DNA of 64,000 nucleotides from Hyparrhenia diplandra (Eukaryota; Streptophyta; Magnoliopsida; Poales; Poaceae): contig JADLZK010011597.1 of assembly GCA_015847255.1 (NCBI GenBank), positions 1-64,000 on the forward strand, in the 5' to 3' direction. Below the pieces are notes generated by a model. It did not search any database, was not told the DNA's origin, and saw nothing but the letters and a program-made list of their open reading frames with translations. A program made the position numbers and the translations under genes. The first letter of the stretch is position 1. The number at the start of each line of letters is the position of its first letter. Positions 11,573 through 23,426 of the stretch are shown here, piece by piece.

Positions 11573-12909
11573 TGTTGACGGTAACCAACTACATATCAAA
11601 CACCATCAACATACACCAAAACCACCTAGAGATAGGGTTTTAAACTAACAAATTCCATAGTTTTGGTGTATATTTGGTTCTTGCAGTGTACAAGACAAGA
11701 CATGTGCACTTTGGGCCAAAAATACAAGGAAAAAAAAGAATAAAAATACAATAAATAGAAAAAACCCACAAGTGACAAATGGCAAGACCAACCCAACTTA
11801 CCTCGCCAGCAACCAACTCAGCTCTCCACGCCGCAAGGCCCAAGACAACAAAAACAATGACATGACAAAACGGGGGGGGAGGTCGCCCGCCTGTGGTGCG
11901 CCCGCACCCATATTCTCCGGGTGGGGCCGGGCCGGCAAGGGCGGTTCATTCAATCCCAGAACGCCGGTGGCGTGCTTGACCAGTGCAGTGAACCTCCAAA
12001 CCGCCTATTCCTGGTCGGTTTGGACATTATGGTGGTGGTGGCTATTTTCCAAGGACCCCCCTCTACTCAAGCTATAAAAGGAAGGCTCCTACACCTCTCT
12101 CAACAACCATTCCAAGGAGAATTCAGCACATTTGAGCAAGAGGAGTAGCTTAGCCTTCTTCCTACATTGTAAATTCTAGAGAGTGAGAGAGGAAAAGCTA
12201 GAAGGAAATTTGGCTCCTTCTACTCGGAGTTGTCGGAGTAGCTTCGGTGATCCCGCGGTTCCTAGGAGGTCTGAGTGCCGACTTGTCCAAGCACCACGAC
12301 GCTTGTACCTCCTACGGGCTTCTTACAATTTGGTGAGCAAGCTTGTGTTCATCTTTTGGCTTATTGTCTTTCCGATTACATTGTCTTAACTTGTTATAGT
12401 CTTACGGGATCGGTAGATTGTCTCGTATGAGCGTTAGTTCTTGGTGAAGGAACTCTTTGACCGGGGAACCTTGGCCAACATCAAGAGCGTGGACCAATAG
12501 TGCAAATGTGGTGTTTGGGTTAGCGTTCACCTACCTTTTGCGAGGCATCCCACGGTCGTGAGGGTAGGCGGCGGGGTTGTGACAGCCTTGTCCGTCCCTT
12601 GTAATCCCCTCCACGTTCGGGTGTGATGTAGAGCTAATTGCCGAACTCTCGCCCAGTTTGGGCGAGGGCCGTGCCCGGCGTAAGGAGATAACAACGCGAG
12701 AAATCACGACCGGAAATCTAAGCCCATAGGGAGACCTCATTACTCGTAGAACCTAACCTTGCCTTGGGTAAACACAGGTCCGGAAGCCCTCAACGCAACC
12801 GTCCTTGCGAATTATACGATACCCCATTTTATCACGGGGTGAAGTGCTACAACGGTATTTCCCCGCAGGCGCTTGCGGACTTTCTTTTCGCTTCGCTAAA
12901 ACACCAACA
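11573..12909 (+). repeat. Athila-1 3' LTR
   Basis: It starts 'tgttgacggtaaccaact' and ends 'acaccaaca', and matches the 5' LTR except for about 350 bp missing there. It carries 'agctataaaaggaaggc' near 12,070. The text after it (CCACC) matches the left flank. Confidence 0.85.
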
Positions 12910-12914
12910 CCACC

Positions 12915-13449
12915 GGAGCCACCCGGTGTGTGCGTCCCGTCACTTTCCAGCGTCCCGGCCGCCCGAAAAAAAATAGCAAGTCTTCTTCTTTTTCTTTGCT
13001 CTTTGCTTCAACCTTGCTTCGCCTCTTGCCAAGGGTTGCCAACACGCCAAGATGACCACGTTATCACCAATGTTAGCACGCCGAGATGTTAGACAAGATC
13101 AAAGTTAGTGCTCTCATGTCCTAAATGCAATATGCAGGTCAATTGACCTAGAAGCACTTCACCGAAGGATTGTCGCTGCATCCCCTCTTGATAGTCGGCT
13201 ATCTATCCTATAATGTCATCACACGCTCTATCGTGTCGTGATCACCGAAAAGGAAAACCCTATCAAGTATACCTTTGCCTTGATCTCCCGGGTTCCTCTC
13301 AAGCCGATCACCGAGCTTGACGATCCATCAAGTCCACCCGACATTATCCATGTTCATGATCATCATGCTCCTTGTCATCAACCTAATCCTATCTCAAGTC
13401 ATACACTTAGAGCAAGGATTAGTCCACAAGTGTGTCATCAATTTCCAAA
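12915..13449. other. Right flank of Athila-1
   Basis: No gene was recognised. The first part probably continues the sequence that ends at 3,239. An open frame from 13,238 reads a histidine/proline-rich peptide of no known family. The text is repeat-like but unassigned. Confidence 0.4.
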
Positions 13450-14227
13450 ACCAAACATGAGATTTCAGCGAGGAGGGAGCGTTAGCGTCGTACGCCTTGC
13501 CGGAACGTCGCATGGGCGGCGGACGGAAGGGCTCACGTCGGGCGCGGCGGAGGATGGGGGGTCTCGCGTCGGCGCTAGCGGTAGACGGACTCGCGTCGGA
13601 GGCGACGGACGAGGACGGATCGCGTCGGGCGCAGGGCGGAGACGGGCGCGATGCCCCCTCCTTCCACGATCGCCGGCCGCGACGGCGCCGATCCGCAGTG
13701 GATCCGGCCGCGACGCGCCGGTCATCCGTGGCGGATCCGCTCGCCGTTACCATACGGCGACTTCCTCCCATCTCCGTGGCCGATGGCGCCGGGACGGCGG
13801 CGGATCCAACTCGTGGCGGCCGTCGCGACCGGCGTCCGTCTGCGACCCGGGGGCGGTGGTAGCAACTGCGACCCGGTGGGCGGTGGTGGCCGTTCGCGAC
13901 CGACCACAGCGAGTAGCGGGGCGATGACTAAGGTCGCGGGGGGATCCCCGTGGCGGCGCGGCGCTCTCGTAGATGGGCTCGACGGGCCCCGGATGGGCTC
14001 GGGCGGCCTCGTCGTGGTTTTTTCATTTTTTTTTTTTTTCAAAATTTGGACCGTGACGGGCATTATAATTCGCCCGCCACGGTTAATCTATTAACCGTGG
14101 CGGCATCGTAGCCCGCCACGCTTATTCCGCGATTTATTCGCGTGACCTTTCATTAGTGACGGGCTCAAATGCCCGCCACGAAAAATCAAATTCGCCCGCC
14201 ACGCGAAAAATCATTTGGGTACTAGTG
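13450..14227 (-). mobile_element. CACTA element end (orphan terminus)
   Basis: The minus-strand reading from 14,227 starts 'cactagtacccaaatg', a CACTA-type terminal inverted repeat. It is followed by repeated 'gcccgccacg' and 'cgtggcggg' motifs between 14,060 and 14,210, as in CACTA subterminal regions. A very GC-rich stretch (13,480-13,990) precedes it. No second terminus was found, and the left limit is a guess. The next three bases are 'aga'. No transposase is seen; the long GC-rich frames on both strands look like compositional artefacts. Confidence 0.6.
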
Positions 14228-14551
14228 AGACATCGCATATATTAACCTTGAAGGAGGGCCACAATTTCAGTTTGTGTACATTAGTTGTAACCAAATAAAA
14301 AACCAGGAAAATCAAATTATTAAAAAAAAAAAAACTCACAAAGTGATATATTCCTTTGATACTCACAAACAAAAAACAAAGTAACTTTGCATGGGATAGG
14401 AGATTGATAGTGAGTGTGACATGATTGATACTGAACATTCTTAAGAAGAGAATATAGCATATCAAAAAAAATAAGAACGCTAAAAAGAACTGCTAATCAG
14501 CAAAGTTTGAAGTGAAATTAGATCTCCGATTTCTTTGAGAAATAGAGAGCA
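14228..14551. other. AT-rich spacer, no gene
   Basis: Nothing recognisable. It lies between the CACTA end and the Reina target site, and probably belongs to older flanking DNA. Confidence 0.5.
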
Positions 14552-14556
14552 GTCAT

Positions 14557-14941
14557 TGTCGACTCGGTCCAATGAAGTCGCCCGAAATAAGCGGAGTGGC
14601 TGAATATTTAATAATTATTTAGCTTTATTATTATAATTATTATAATTATTAGATTAAATTAAAGTGAGTTAGAGAAAGACTAATGGGCCTGGCCCGTTAG
14701 TAATTGTAAACCCCTCATATAAATATGGGGGCGACTATCGTGAGACAATCAAGAAAGAAATAATTTAGGGTTTACCCTATCGTCTTCTAGCTCCAAGCCG
14801 CCGCCGCCCTTTTCGAGCCTCAAGGCGCCGCCGCCAGCGGCCGCCGCCGCCGCCAAGGCCGCCCCGCCACCGCGCGCCATCTACGCCACGCCACGCTCTT
14901 CGTCTTCCCCCTCGCGTTGACCGAGAAAACGGGTTGTGACA
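14557..14941 (+). repeat. Reina 5' LTR
   Basis: TG...CA ends, with 'aaacccctcatataaatatg' giving a TATA region near 14,715, and a proline-coding CCG-rich end. Confidence 0.88.
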
Positions 14942-14960
14942 GATTGGTATCCAGGAGACC
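14942..14960 (+). other. Reina primer-binding site
   Basis: 'gattggtatccaggagacc' begins right after the 5' LTR and resembles the initiator tRNA-Met complement (TGGTATCAGAGC), with small differences. Confidence 0.7.
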
Positions 14961-14969
14961 GAGGGACGA

Positions 14970-15670
14970 TCCAATGGCTCATGAACGGGGACGAGCCATC
15001 GCAGAGGCTAATTCAGCTCCATCATCAGCTAAGTACATCCACGCCCTCCAAGCGCTCTCTTCGGTCTATAGACACGAGATGAGCCCCCCATCCGCCGCAC
15101 CTCCGATTCCTCAATCCCGAAGCCCGGCGGGACAGTCCGAATTTTCCCTCGAATTTGATACAACAATTCCCCAAGAAATCACTCCGCATCTCCACCTAAA
15201 TTCTTGCGGAAAATCCCGGACGTGCCAAAGAATAATATTAAATTATTTTTTCCTGAGTATGATGGCAAGGGTGACCCTTCTCATTGGTCGCACAAGTGCG
15301 ATAAATTTTTTCTCGCTCAAGGAATTATTAATACTGATTAGATGCAGCTCGCCGCTCCATCTCCAAGGAAACGCATTATCTTGGTTTATTCGTTGGGAAA
15401 ACGGTGGGTCAACCAACGCGGGCCGTAATTTTTCTCGCAGCCTATTACCGAGACGTTTTGGAACTCCACCGCACAATCATCTTGGTGATCCGACAAGCAT
15501 CACGCCGCATCGGGATTTGGACAGTACACTAATACGCTCACAAAGAACGCTGAACAAGGTGCAACACCTCTCCCCAAACAAAGCAGGCTATGCTTTATAT
15601 TGCCGGGTTAGCACCTCGATTCGGATCGACGTCCAACTACATCAACCACTGATATCGAGACGCCCATAGC
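14970..15670 (+). pseudogene. Reina gag remnant
   Basis: An N-terminal piece starts at the ATG near 14,971. A gag core around 15,200-15,490 is recognisable across frame changes: 'HLQGNALSW' near 15,360 and 'RFGTPPHNH' near 15,453. Gag would form the particle. Frameshifts break it at least twice. Confidence 0.7.
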
Positions 15671-15779
15671 ACCGGCTAGACATCTCTATACAACTTCACA
15701 TCGATGTAACTCAAAGGTACGCACAAGAGGATATTCAGATATTCGGATATTCGGGTTCATGGGTTAACCGGCATATCCA

Positions 15780-18700
15780 CTTGTCCTACCATGCAATTAC
15801 TCATCAATATAAATGGTACCAATTTATTGGCCTTATTGATTCTCGGTTCAACACACAATTTCCTGAATTCGATTTGGCTATGAAACTGGTCTACAAAGCT
15901 CTTCCTTACACCGCCCCGCTCAAAGTTGCTATCGCTAATGGACAACATATAACAAATGTGGGAAGGTATGATGATATTGAATTTTCTATTGCTACCGAAA
16001 GTTTCAAAGCAGATTTCTTCAAAGATCAAATTGGGAGTCTATGATGTTGTGTTGGGTGTGGACCGGCCGAGTTCTTTTGGGAAATATTGTCCGAATTTTA
16101 ATAAACTTATTATGAAGTTCTCGTGGAAAGGACGGCCCGATCACATGGCACGGCCTCTCTAAAGAGACGTATTCTCAACTGTATTCATATACTTTCTCCC
16201 CGATGTGCCAATGGATCCTCTGTTATGCAAATTCCAACAGCTTTTCGAGAGAGCCTTCGGGGCTCCCACCTCAACGGGCAAGTATGATCATAGAATTCAT
16301 CTTAAGGATCCCGCTCACCGACCGTCGTTCGCCCCTATCGCTACCCTTAGATACAAAAAAATGAACTGAACGACAATGCTCGACATGCTTCATCAAGGTA
16401 TCATCGGTATAGCACTTCACCATTTTCATCCCCCGCCCTTCTTGTCAAAAAAACATGATCGTGACTTGGCGCTTTTTGTGTTGATTATCGAGCTCAATAG
16501 TAATACCTTGAAAGACAAATTTCCAATATCGGTTATTGCTGAATTATCGGATGAACTAGAAGGTGCTAAATTCTTCACCAAATTAGACCTTCGCCAAAGC
16601 TATCACCAGTACGCATGCATCCTCCGAACATTGAAAAGACAAAATTTTCGGACACATCATGGGCACTTTGAGTTTTTGGTCATGCCATTTGGATTATGCA
16701 ATGCACCTTCAACTTTTCAAGCTTTGATGAATGATATATTGGGACCGTTTCGCGCAAGTTTGTGCCGGGTTTCTTTGATGATATCCCGATATTTAGCAAA
16801 TCCCGGTTCGAGCATCTCCACCATGTGGAAGAGGTTTTCAAGGTACTAGCATCTCATAATATCTTCTTAAAGAAATCTAAATGCCTCTTTGGTCAATCAT
16901 AATTGGGTTATTTGGGACATATTATATCGGATGCTGGAGTGGCTGTTGACCCGGAGAAAATTGAGGCCGTCACCGCTTGGCCGCTCCCCACAACTCTCCG
17001 TGAATTGCGAGGTTTTCTGGGACTCGCTGGTTACTACGTAAAAGTTTATAATAGATTGTGGTACAATTGCACGCCCCTTGATCGATCTCGCTTAAGAAGG
17101 ACTCATTCTCGTTGGACACCTTTGGCAACAACAACTTTTTGAGCACCTTAAGAGGACTTTATCATCGCACCGGTTCTCCAACTTCTAGACTTTAATAAAT
17201 CATTTGTGGTGGAATGTGATGCGCCCTGGTACGGTAGGGGGTGCTTTTTTTACATCGGGGGCAATGGTCCAATTGCTTACTTTAGCAAACGTATGCCCGA
17301 TAAGTACAAAAGTTGGCCGCTTATGAAAGAGAACTCATAGGACCGGTAACAACAAATCAAGCATTGGCGACCATATCTTTGGGGCCGCCCATTTATTATA
17401 CGGTCGATCATTACAGGTCTTAAGTACATTTTAGATCAACGCTTGTCCACAGCTCCAAGCAAAGATCAATGGGTTAGCAAATTACTTGGCTATGATTTTA
17501 CCGTGGAATATAAACCGGTAAATCAAATGTGGTGGTCGACGATTATCTCGTCGTAACCACAGATGAATCTTCACTCATGGCTATTTCGTAAATTCAATTG
17601 GGCTTATTTGACCAGCTATGGGAGGAAATTGCATTCGCCGATGAAGCTATAGCCCCTCATTGATTCTATAATCAACGGTAAGGACTCGCATGGGAAGTTC
17701 GCAATGGATTGATCTTATTCAACAAAAAGGTATGGCTTTCCAAATCATCCAAATATCTTCGGACCATTCTCCATGCAATTCATGATTCAAAGACACGAGG
17801 GCATACGTAAAACATTGCACCGATTCTCGCCGTGACCTTCTTTGTCAAACATGATAAACGATTGTCACCGATTTTGTGAATGATTGTTTGGTTTGTCAAC
17901 TAAACAAAACTGAACACCTTCATCCGGTGGCCTCCTCAAAGCCTTTACCAATTCCGAACATATCCGAAGGATATCTCAATGGATTTCATTGAAGCTCTTC
18001 CGAAAATTGGATCCAAATCGGTAATCTTAACAAAGGGTTGATCGTCTCTCCAAGTATGCTCACTTTATACCCCTTTCTCATCCATACACAAAGAACTTTA
18101 GTAGCTCGTAAATTTTTCTCGTGAGATTGTTAGACTACATGGCTTGCCGAGATCGGTGGTTAGTGATCGTGATGTGATTTTCATGAGTCAATTCTCGCAA
18201 GAAATTTTCAAATCGTCCAACATTATTTTATCCCCAACATCGCTTATCATCCTCGCGGATGGACAAGCCGAGGTCGCGGAACAAAATTATTACGATGTAT
18301 CAAGGCCGCTTTTGATCGGTGACAAACCAAAGGATTGGGTAAGATGGTTACCTTGGGCTGAATATTGCTACAATAGTTCATACCATGCCTCAACCAAAAC
18401 AACGCCATTCAAACTTGTGTATGGGCGTGACCCCCTACTATCTTGGCGGTTATCATCCGGGTGAGACAACATTACAACTGTGGATGACTTACTAACTCGA
18501 GAGGGATATTTTTCTCAATCGGACAAAGGTTCATTTGCGGCTGTCTCGTGATTATTATCGCAAATATTTTGATGCTAAACATACGCATGTAGAATTTAAA
18601 GTGGGTGATTATGTCCGCTCAAACTTTTATCCCGACTGTGGCAACAATATCGGATTTACACAAAGGCAAGCTCTCTCCCAAATATTTTGGACCTTTCAAA

Positions 18701-18970
18701 GATCAACAAAATCATTACACGTTACATATGCATTGAATCTGCCGCCTCGGAACCCGTGATACACAATGCCTTTCATGTTAGTATGCTCAAACCACACCGT
18801 GGGGGAGATACCTTCGAAATTCCGCATTACCTCGGATTCATGATGTCACACCGGTTCCCGAACCTGAATTAATGCTCAAATCAAGAGTCCGCCAGGTCGC
18901 CTTCAAGTGCTCATCAAATGGAAGCATAAAACCGCGGCAGATGCTTCGTGGGAAGATGCGTAACTATTCA
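15780..18970 (+). pseudogene. Reina pol remnant with chromodomain-like end
   Basis: Protease: 'LIDSRFNTQF' near 15,834 stands where 'DSGSTHNF' is expected, so the active-site glycine is lost. RT: 'FFTKLDLRQSYHQ' near 16,572 and 'FLVMPFGLCNAPSTFQ' near 16,674. Connection: '[19 protein letters not shown]' at 16,903 and '[12 protein letters not shown]' near 17,005. Integrase: 'SVVSDRDVIF' near 18,156 and 'WLPWAEYCYNSSYHAS' near 18,346. The C-terminal 'VLIKWKHKTAADASWED' near 18,905 is the aromatic cage region of a chromodomain, which steers integration toward particular chromatin. Stops and frameshifts are frequent, so the copy is dead. Confidence 0.85.
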
Positions 18971-19027
18971 ACAAAATCTATCCGGACTTCATTTCGAGGG
19001 GCTAGTGAATCTCAAAGCGGGGAGAGA

Positions 19028-19441
19028 TGTCGACTTCGGTCGGAAGTCGCCCGAAATAAGCGGAGTGGCTGAATATTTAATAATTATTTAGCTTTATTAT
19101 TTTAATTATTATAATTATTAGATTAATTTAAAGTGAGTTAGAGAAAGACTAATGGGCCCGGCTTTGTTAGCAATTATAAACCCCTCATATAAATATGGGG
19201 GCGACTATCGTGAGACAATCAAGAAAGAAATAATTTAGGGTTTACCCTATCGTCTTCTAGCTCCGCCCGCCGCCGCCCGAGCCTCGCGCCGCCGCGTTGC
19301 CGCCCATCGGCGCCCCGCCGCCGCCGCCGCGGCAAGGCGTCTTGGCGCCCGCCCGCCGCCTCACGCCACGCCGCCGCCATCTACGCCACGTCATGCTCTT
19401 CTTCTTCCCCCTCGCGTTGACCGGGAAAACGGGTTGTGACA
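19028..19441 (+). repeat. Reina 3' LTR
   Basis: It begins 'tgtcgacttcgg' and ends 'ggttgtgaca'. It matches the 5' LTR apart from a longer GC-rich segment near 19,265-19,375. GTCAT follows. Confidence 0.88.
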
Positions 19442-19552
19442 GTCATTGAAGTAAAGAGATTTCTTGTTCTTTTGAGAAATATAGAGTCATTTGCAGGCTG
19501 ACTAAACTGTTGATAGACAATACAAATAAAAAAATACCATGAGATTCCTCTG

Positions 19553-19905
19553 TTTTTTAATTATTTTTTGAAAGCAATGGCAGAGCAACGCCTTTCAATT
19601 AAGAGGAGAATAGAGGTTTATGTACGGGTGGAGGGGCATGCCCCCCACAGAGAAAAAAGTGAAAAGTGAAATTACAGATTTCTTAGCTAATTACCCCCTC
19701 CAAGTTAAGGCCCTTTTTCTTTGTTCGATGTCCTCTTTTACTCTTGAAGCCAGTTGCATTGCCGATTGATGTGCATTGTTGAAGATTCTTCTATTCCTCT
19801 CCTTCCATAGGTTCAAGAGAGTAAAGATCACCACACCATTGAAACGTTTTCTATCCACCTTGGCAATCTTGGTTTTGGCCTACTCCCACCATGACATGGC
19901 AATCA
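19553..19905 (-). mobile_element. LINE (L1-type) 3' tail, 5'-truncated
   Basis: Read on the minus strand, 'NLWKERNRRIFNNAHQSA' and 'RVKEDIEQRKRALTWRG' followed by a stop near 19,690 match the end of plant L1 ORF2 (the zf-RVT region). An upstream in-frame stop interrupts 'WWE*AKTKIAKV'. The 3' end runs to 'ctttcaaaaaataatt' (plus-strand poly-T near 19,553). Only the last 340 bp or so survive. The element meets the LTN1 relic at about 19,905. No clear target duplication was found. Confidence 0.75.
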
Positions 19906-20482
19906 CAAAATCTTACAGTGGAGAGGCTTCATCTGTCAAAGGTTCTAGTCGCCATGCTTATTTGCACTTTTGGGAACTGATGGCATCATTCATAAAAGAT
20001 GCTCCACTGCAAATTAGAAAGTCTGCACCGGAGGCCATGGAACTGTGGGGACTGACCAAGTGTTCCATCACTGGATTATATTGGATTCTTTTCTCCTAAC
20101 AACCAATATTTTACTTACAGCTTGCAGCTTTCTCTCTACTTCTGTCTGAGCCCTTTTGTCAACTTTCACTGGTTAAAAATTGTTCAATGGGAGAAAAATG
20201 CTCATCTGTTCAGGAATCTGGCATAAACCAAAGTGCTGAGTTGATGCCAGATTCAGAGAAGGCAGTGCATCTAAGAAATGAACTTTCACACTTGATCGAG
20301 TTCCCAACATCTGAACTTGTATTTAGTGATTTTAAATTCTAAAGCAGTTTTTTTCTTAGCTCCTGTGTTAATGGTCTGTTGGTGTTTTCTTTTCACTAGG
20401 TTGATGTATTCATTGCCTGGGCATTGTTGCTATCCCACCTGCAGTATCTTCCAGTATCAGGGCAGATGTGCTTCAATATATA

Positions 20483-20726
20483 CTCCTTCGTTTCCACAAT
20501 CTTTTGCAATTCTTTGACTCATATAAACTGTGTTTGACCTCTCGCCTTATTCAACTTTTTTAATAAATATTACCACTTTTTGTTATGACTTATTACATCA
20601 CTAAAGATATTGTAATGATGTTTTGTTTGTTTTATAATTTATATAAAAATTTGAATAAGACAAGCAAAGTCAAACACGCTTTTTATATGAGTCAAAAGAA
20701 TTGCAAGTATTGTGGAACGGAGGGAG
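20483..20726. mobile_element. Stowaway MITE in an LTN1 exon
   Basis: Ends 'ctccttcgtttccacaat' and (reverse) 'ctccctccgttccacaata', flanked by TA on both sides (20,481-20,482 and 20,727-20,728). The 244-bp length and TA target fit Tc1/mariner-derived Stowaway elements. It splits the exon coding 'GQMCFNI' and 'QEKISPW'. Confidence 0.85.
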
Positions 20727-20825
20727 TACAAGAAAAGATCAGTCCGTGGATACTGGATTGCATTTTCCAACATATCCCAGTAAAGGCTGCTGCACCTAGT
20801 GGGAAGAAAAAGGATACTGGGTGTG

Positions 20826-21409
20826 CAGGCAGTGCGACCGTACAAGGCCTCAGATTTTTTGGGGCCTCAGATTTACAGTCTGTCATGTGTCTAAAAATAG
20901 TTGCAATAGTATTACATCCCTTTTCCACCGTGATCCGTGTCGTCCATTGGACGAGACCCGACCAAACTCGTCCGACTCGCACTTGCTCGTCCATCCGCCG
21001 ATCAAACTTGTCTAATGTCTGTTGTTCCGTAGTTATGTCGTCTGTCATCTTTCCCAATCACTGCTAGACCCGGAAAACTCAAGTCTGGTCCGACGCTTGC
21101 AAATTGGTGAAATGCCATGGAGGCTGTGGGGTGCGGGTTGCCAGCCCCATCCTAGTGCAGTAGTGGCCCCAAACTGCTTGGTAATTGTCTTATATATGTA
21201 GTTTTGTATTGTTTGAATTATTTCTTTTGATTATCTAGTTACTAAATGCTAAAATTCTAGAATTATTTCTTTCAAAGGTTTCAACATAAAAAAATTTTCA
21301 AAAAAAAAGTACATTTTAGCATATGTACATTCATTCTATGTTTCTAAATTAATAGGGCCTATTTCAAAGTTTCGAAGAAGGCCCCACATTTTTTGTCGGC
21401 ACGGCCCTG
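20826..21409. mobile_element. hAT-like non-autonomous element in LTN1
   Basis: The left end 'caggcagtgcgaccgtac' and the reversed right end 'cagggccgtgccgacaaa' are imperfect inverted repeats, with 'aaggcctcagattttttgg' and 'aaaaaatgtggggcc' further in. Bases outside rejoin the LTN1 exon ('aaggatactg' then 'agatagtgcctgcagaagc'). The 8-bp duplication is poor (ctgggtgt versus ctgagata). The 584-bp length and CAG ends suggest hAT. Confidence 0.6.
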
Positions 21410-22539
21410 CTGAGATAGTGCCTGCAGAAGCTGCTGCAAAAGCTTCGAGAATGCCATAGCTACTTGTTTTTTGCTTCCGTACTTGGAATCTCTTTGGCCC
21501 ATTGGGACTCTGCAAATGGCCTCACTTGCAGGCTTATTGTACGGGATGATGATTAGGCTGCTGCCTTCTTTTGTGCGCCTTGAGAGACCATTCATTGTCA
21601 TACTCAAGAGTCCTTCACCAAACAATGGTGCAGCCTTCTTCTGCTAGACGAATTTTATCAGGTAAGATGATCTTCTTTTGGCAAGATATTGGCCCAGCAT
21701 GTTCAAATTTGTTGCACAGCTCTGATCTCTTTCTAAGGTTTATTTGACCCTTAAAAACGGTTACACAAATAATCAATTGCGCACAAGTATTTCTTTAGTT
21801 TTTAGTCTTATTTTTCTATATTTTGCGGACGGGGCTGGGCACGACGACCGCTGGCCGCCAGCGCCCGCGCTGCCTCCCCGGCGGGGAAGTCCGCCCCGTC
21901 CCCAGCCAGATCAGCGTCAAAGCAAAGCCAGGCAATGCGATGCGGAGCGCTGCCACCACCGGCCGTCGCGCAGGTTGGGCCTCCCGGCCCGCCCGGGCGC
22001 CGCTCCGCCGCCGTGGGCGCCCTTCGCGGCCTCGACCCCTTGTCGCCAAGCCCGCGCCAAGCTTGGCGCGGCTAGCGCTGCTCAGCCCATGGGACGGTGT
22101 GCTCCGCCGTCGGGCGGACCTCAGCCATGGCGACGCGTGTACACGACGTCCTCCACACCGACATCCACCGGCCGCATCCATGTGCGGACCTTCGCCGGAA
22201 AGCACCTCGCCGGCGACGCCGATCCGTTCCCGACCGATCTCGGCTCTTGTGGGGACTGAGGCGCCACGGCGGCCCGCAGCGAGCGCAGCGCCCCGGGAGA
22301 CCTTGCGCCCGCCGCTTCCGCTATCGCGTGGCGCGCCGCCACCGAAGCGGGCGGTGCTTGTCGCCCGTCCGCTGGAGCCTACCGTAGCCCCCCCGCCGCG
22401 TACTCTCACCCACCGGCGTCTGTCGGGCGTATTCCCTCGCCGATCCACCGCCGTTCACCCGGCAATCCGCGGCTTCCCCGGCTGTCGCAGTCGCCGCTTG
22501 CTTGCCGCTCACGCCAGCCTACCCGGTCGCCGCTGGGTC

Positions 22540-23310
22540 GCGAGAGTCGCTGGGGCGCTCACAATGGTGGCTACCCGGGCCGTTGTCGTCGCCAGTTGCT
22601 CGCTTGACTCATGGCGCTACCCGCCGCGTGAGTCGCTGAGGGGGTCGCCCGAATTCATGGCGGCTCCTCTGGTTGTCGTTGCCGCTTGTTTGCCTCGCCG
22701 ACTCACGCTATCCGCCACCATCAAGTCGCCAGGGTCGCCGGGCGCTGTCCGCGCTAGAGCCACCCGGGCTGCTGTTGTCGTTGTTTGCTCGCTTGATTCA
22801 CCGGGCTAGCCACCGGTCCCCGCAAGTAGAGTCGCGAGAAATGCTGCGCGGGCGCTCAGCCGCTACCCGCCGTTGTCGCCGCCATTTGCTTGCTTGATTC
22901 ATAGTGGCTACCTCGGCCACCGTTGAGTCGCGAGGGTCGCTTCTCGCTCGCTAGGAGCGCATTCGCCGCCGCCGCCACGCTGTTTGTCGCTTGATTCACC
23001 GCGGCTACCTGGTCGCCTTTAGAGTCGCGAGGGTCGCCGTTCGGGTGTTCCACGGTGGCTACCGGTCGCCGTTATAGTCGCGAGGGTCGTCGTTCGGGTG
23101 TTCACAGCGGCTACCTGGCCGTTGTCGTCGCCATTGCTCGCTTGATTCACGCTGTCTTCCCACCCGTTAGAGTCGCGAGGGCCGTCATTCGGGAGTTCAG
23201 AATGGCTATCTGGCCATTGTCGTCGCCATTTGCTCGCTTGACTCACGCCGACTACCCGGTCGTTGATGGAGTCGCGAGGGTCGTTTGGGTTGTCAAGGCG
23301 GCTACGTTGG
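22540..23310 (+). repeat. Degenerate tandem repeats in the retroposon
   Basis: Units contain 'gagtcgcgagggtcg', 'ttgtcgtcgccatttgctcg' and 'cttgattcac' in the same order, with irregular spacing of roughly 90-130 bp. I count about seven diverged units. Confidence 0.65.
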
Positions 23311-23426
23311 CGTCGGCTCGGGATCTTCGGGGCCCTCGCCAACCTGAGCAAGTCTCCCGTCGTTTCTTTGTCGCACAATTGTTCTTTACTTAGTACACCG
23401 CTCTAAGCTCCACCGTTGTAGCCGGT

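Larger units (their letters stand above)
3240..12909 (+). mobile_element. Athila-1: Athila-lineage Ty3/gypsy retrotransposon, decayed
   Basis: The element is bounded by direct LTRs (3,240-4,205 and 11,573-12,909). The 5' LTR is followed by a 'ggcgccgttgccgg' primer-binding site, and the 3' LTR is preceded by a purine-rich 'aagtgtgggggag' tract. The putative 5-bp target duplication is CCACC (3,235-3,239 and 12,910-12,914). Inside are degenerate gag, reverse transcriptase, RNase H and integrase, in the usual Ty3 order, then about 2.8 kb containing an extra 3' ORF remnant. Every coding domain is broken by stops or frameshifts, so the copy is not autonomous. Athila assignment rests on pol phrases such as 'DYRKLNKATKKDHFPLPF' and 'WGIDYMGPF'. 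The first LTR base is uncertain by 1 bp. Confidence 0.88.
14557..19441 (+). mobile_element. Reina-type chromovirus (Ty3/gypsy), 4.9 kb
   Basis: Short direct LTRs (385 and 414 bp) start 'tgtcgact' and end 'gggttgtgaca'. The 5-bp target duplication is GTCAT (14,552-14,556 and 19,442-19,446). A tRNA-Met-type primer site follows the 5' LTR, and the purine tract 'aaagcggggagaga' precedes the 3' LTR. One long frame order (gag, protease, RT, RNase H, integrase, chromodomain) is visible but full of frameshifts. Small size and short LTRs fit the Reina lineage; the chromodomain-like end supports a chromovirus. The LTRs differ mainly in a GC-rich CCG block and small indels. Confidence 0.9.

Noticed and set aside
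13238..14094. Several long GC-rich frames on both strands (up to 229 aa)
   Set aside because: All three plus frames and the minus strand are open at once, which is typical of high-GC repeats. It lies in a CACTA flank.
20692..21057. 121-aa minus-strand frame near the hAT-like MITE
   Set aside because: It spans an LTN1 exon read backwards and the MITE, so it cannot be a gene.
21823..22809. 328-aa open frame on the plus strand
   Set aside because: It is overlapped by a 210-aa antisense frame, is rich in Arg/Pro/Ala, and comes from GC-rich repeats. No family is recognised.
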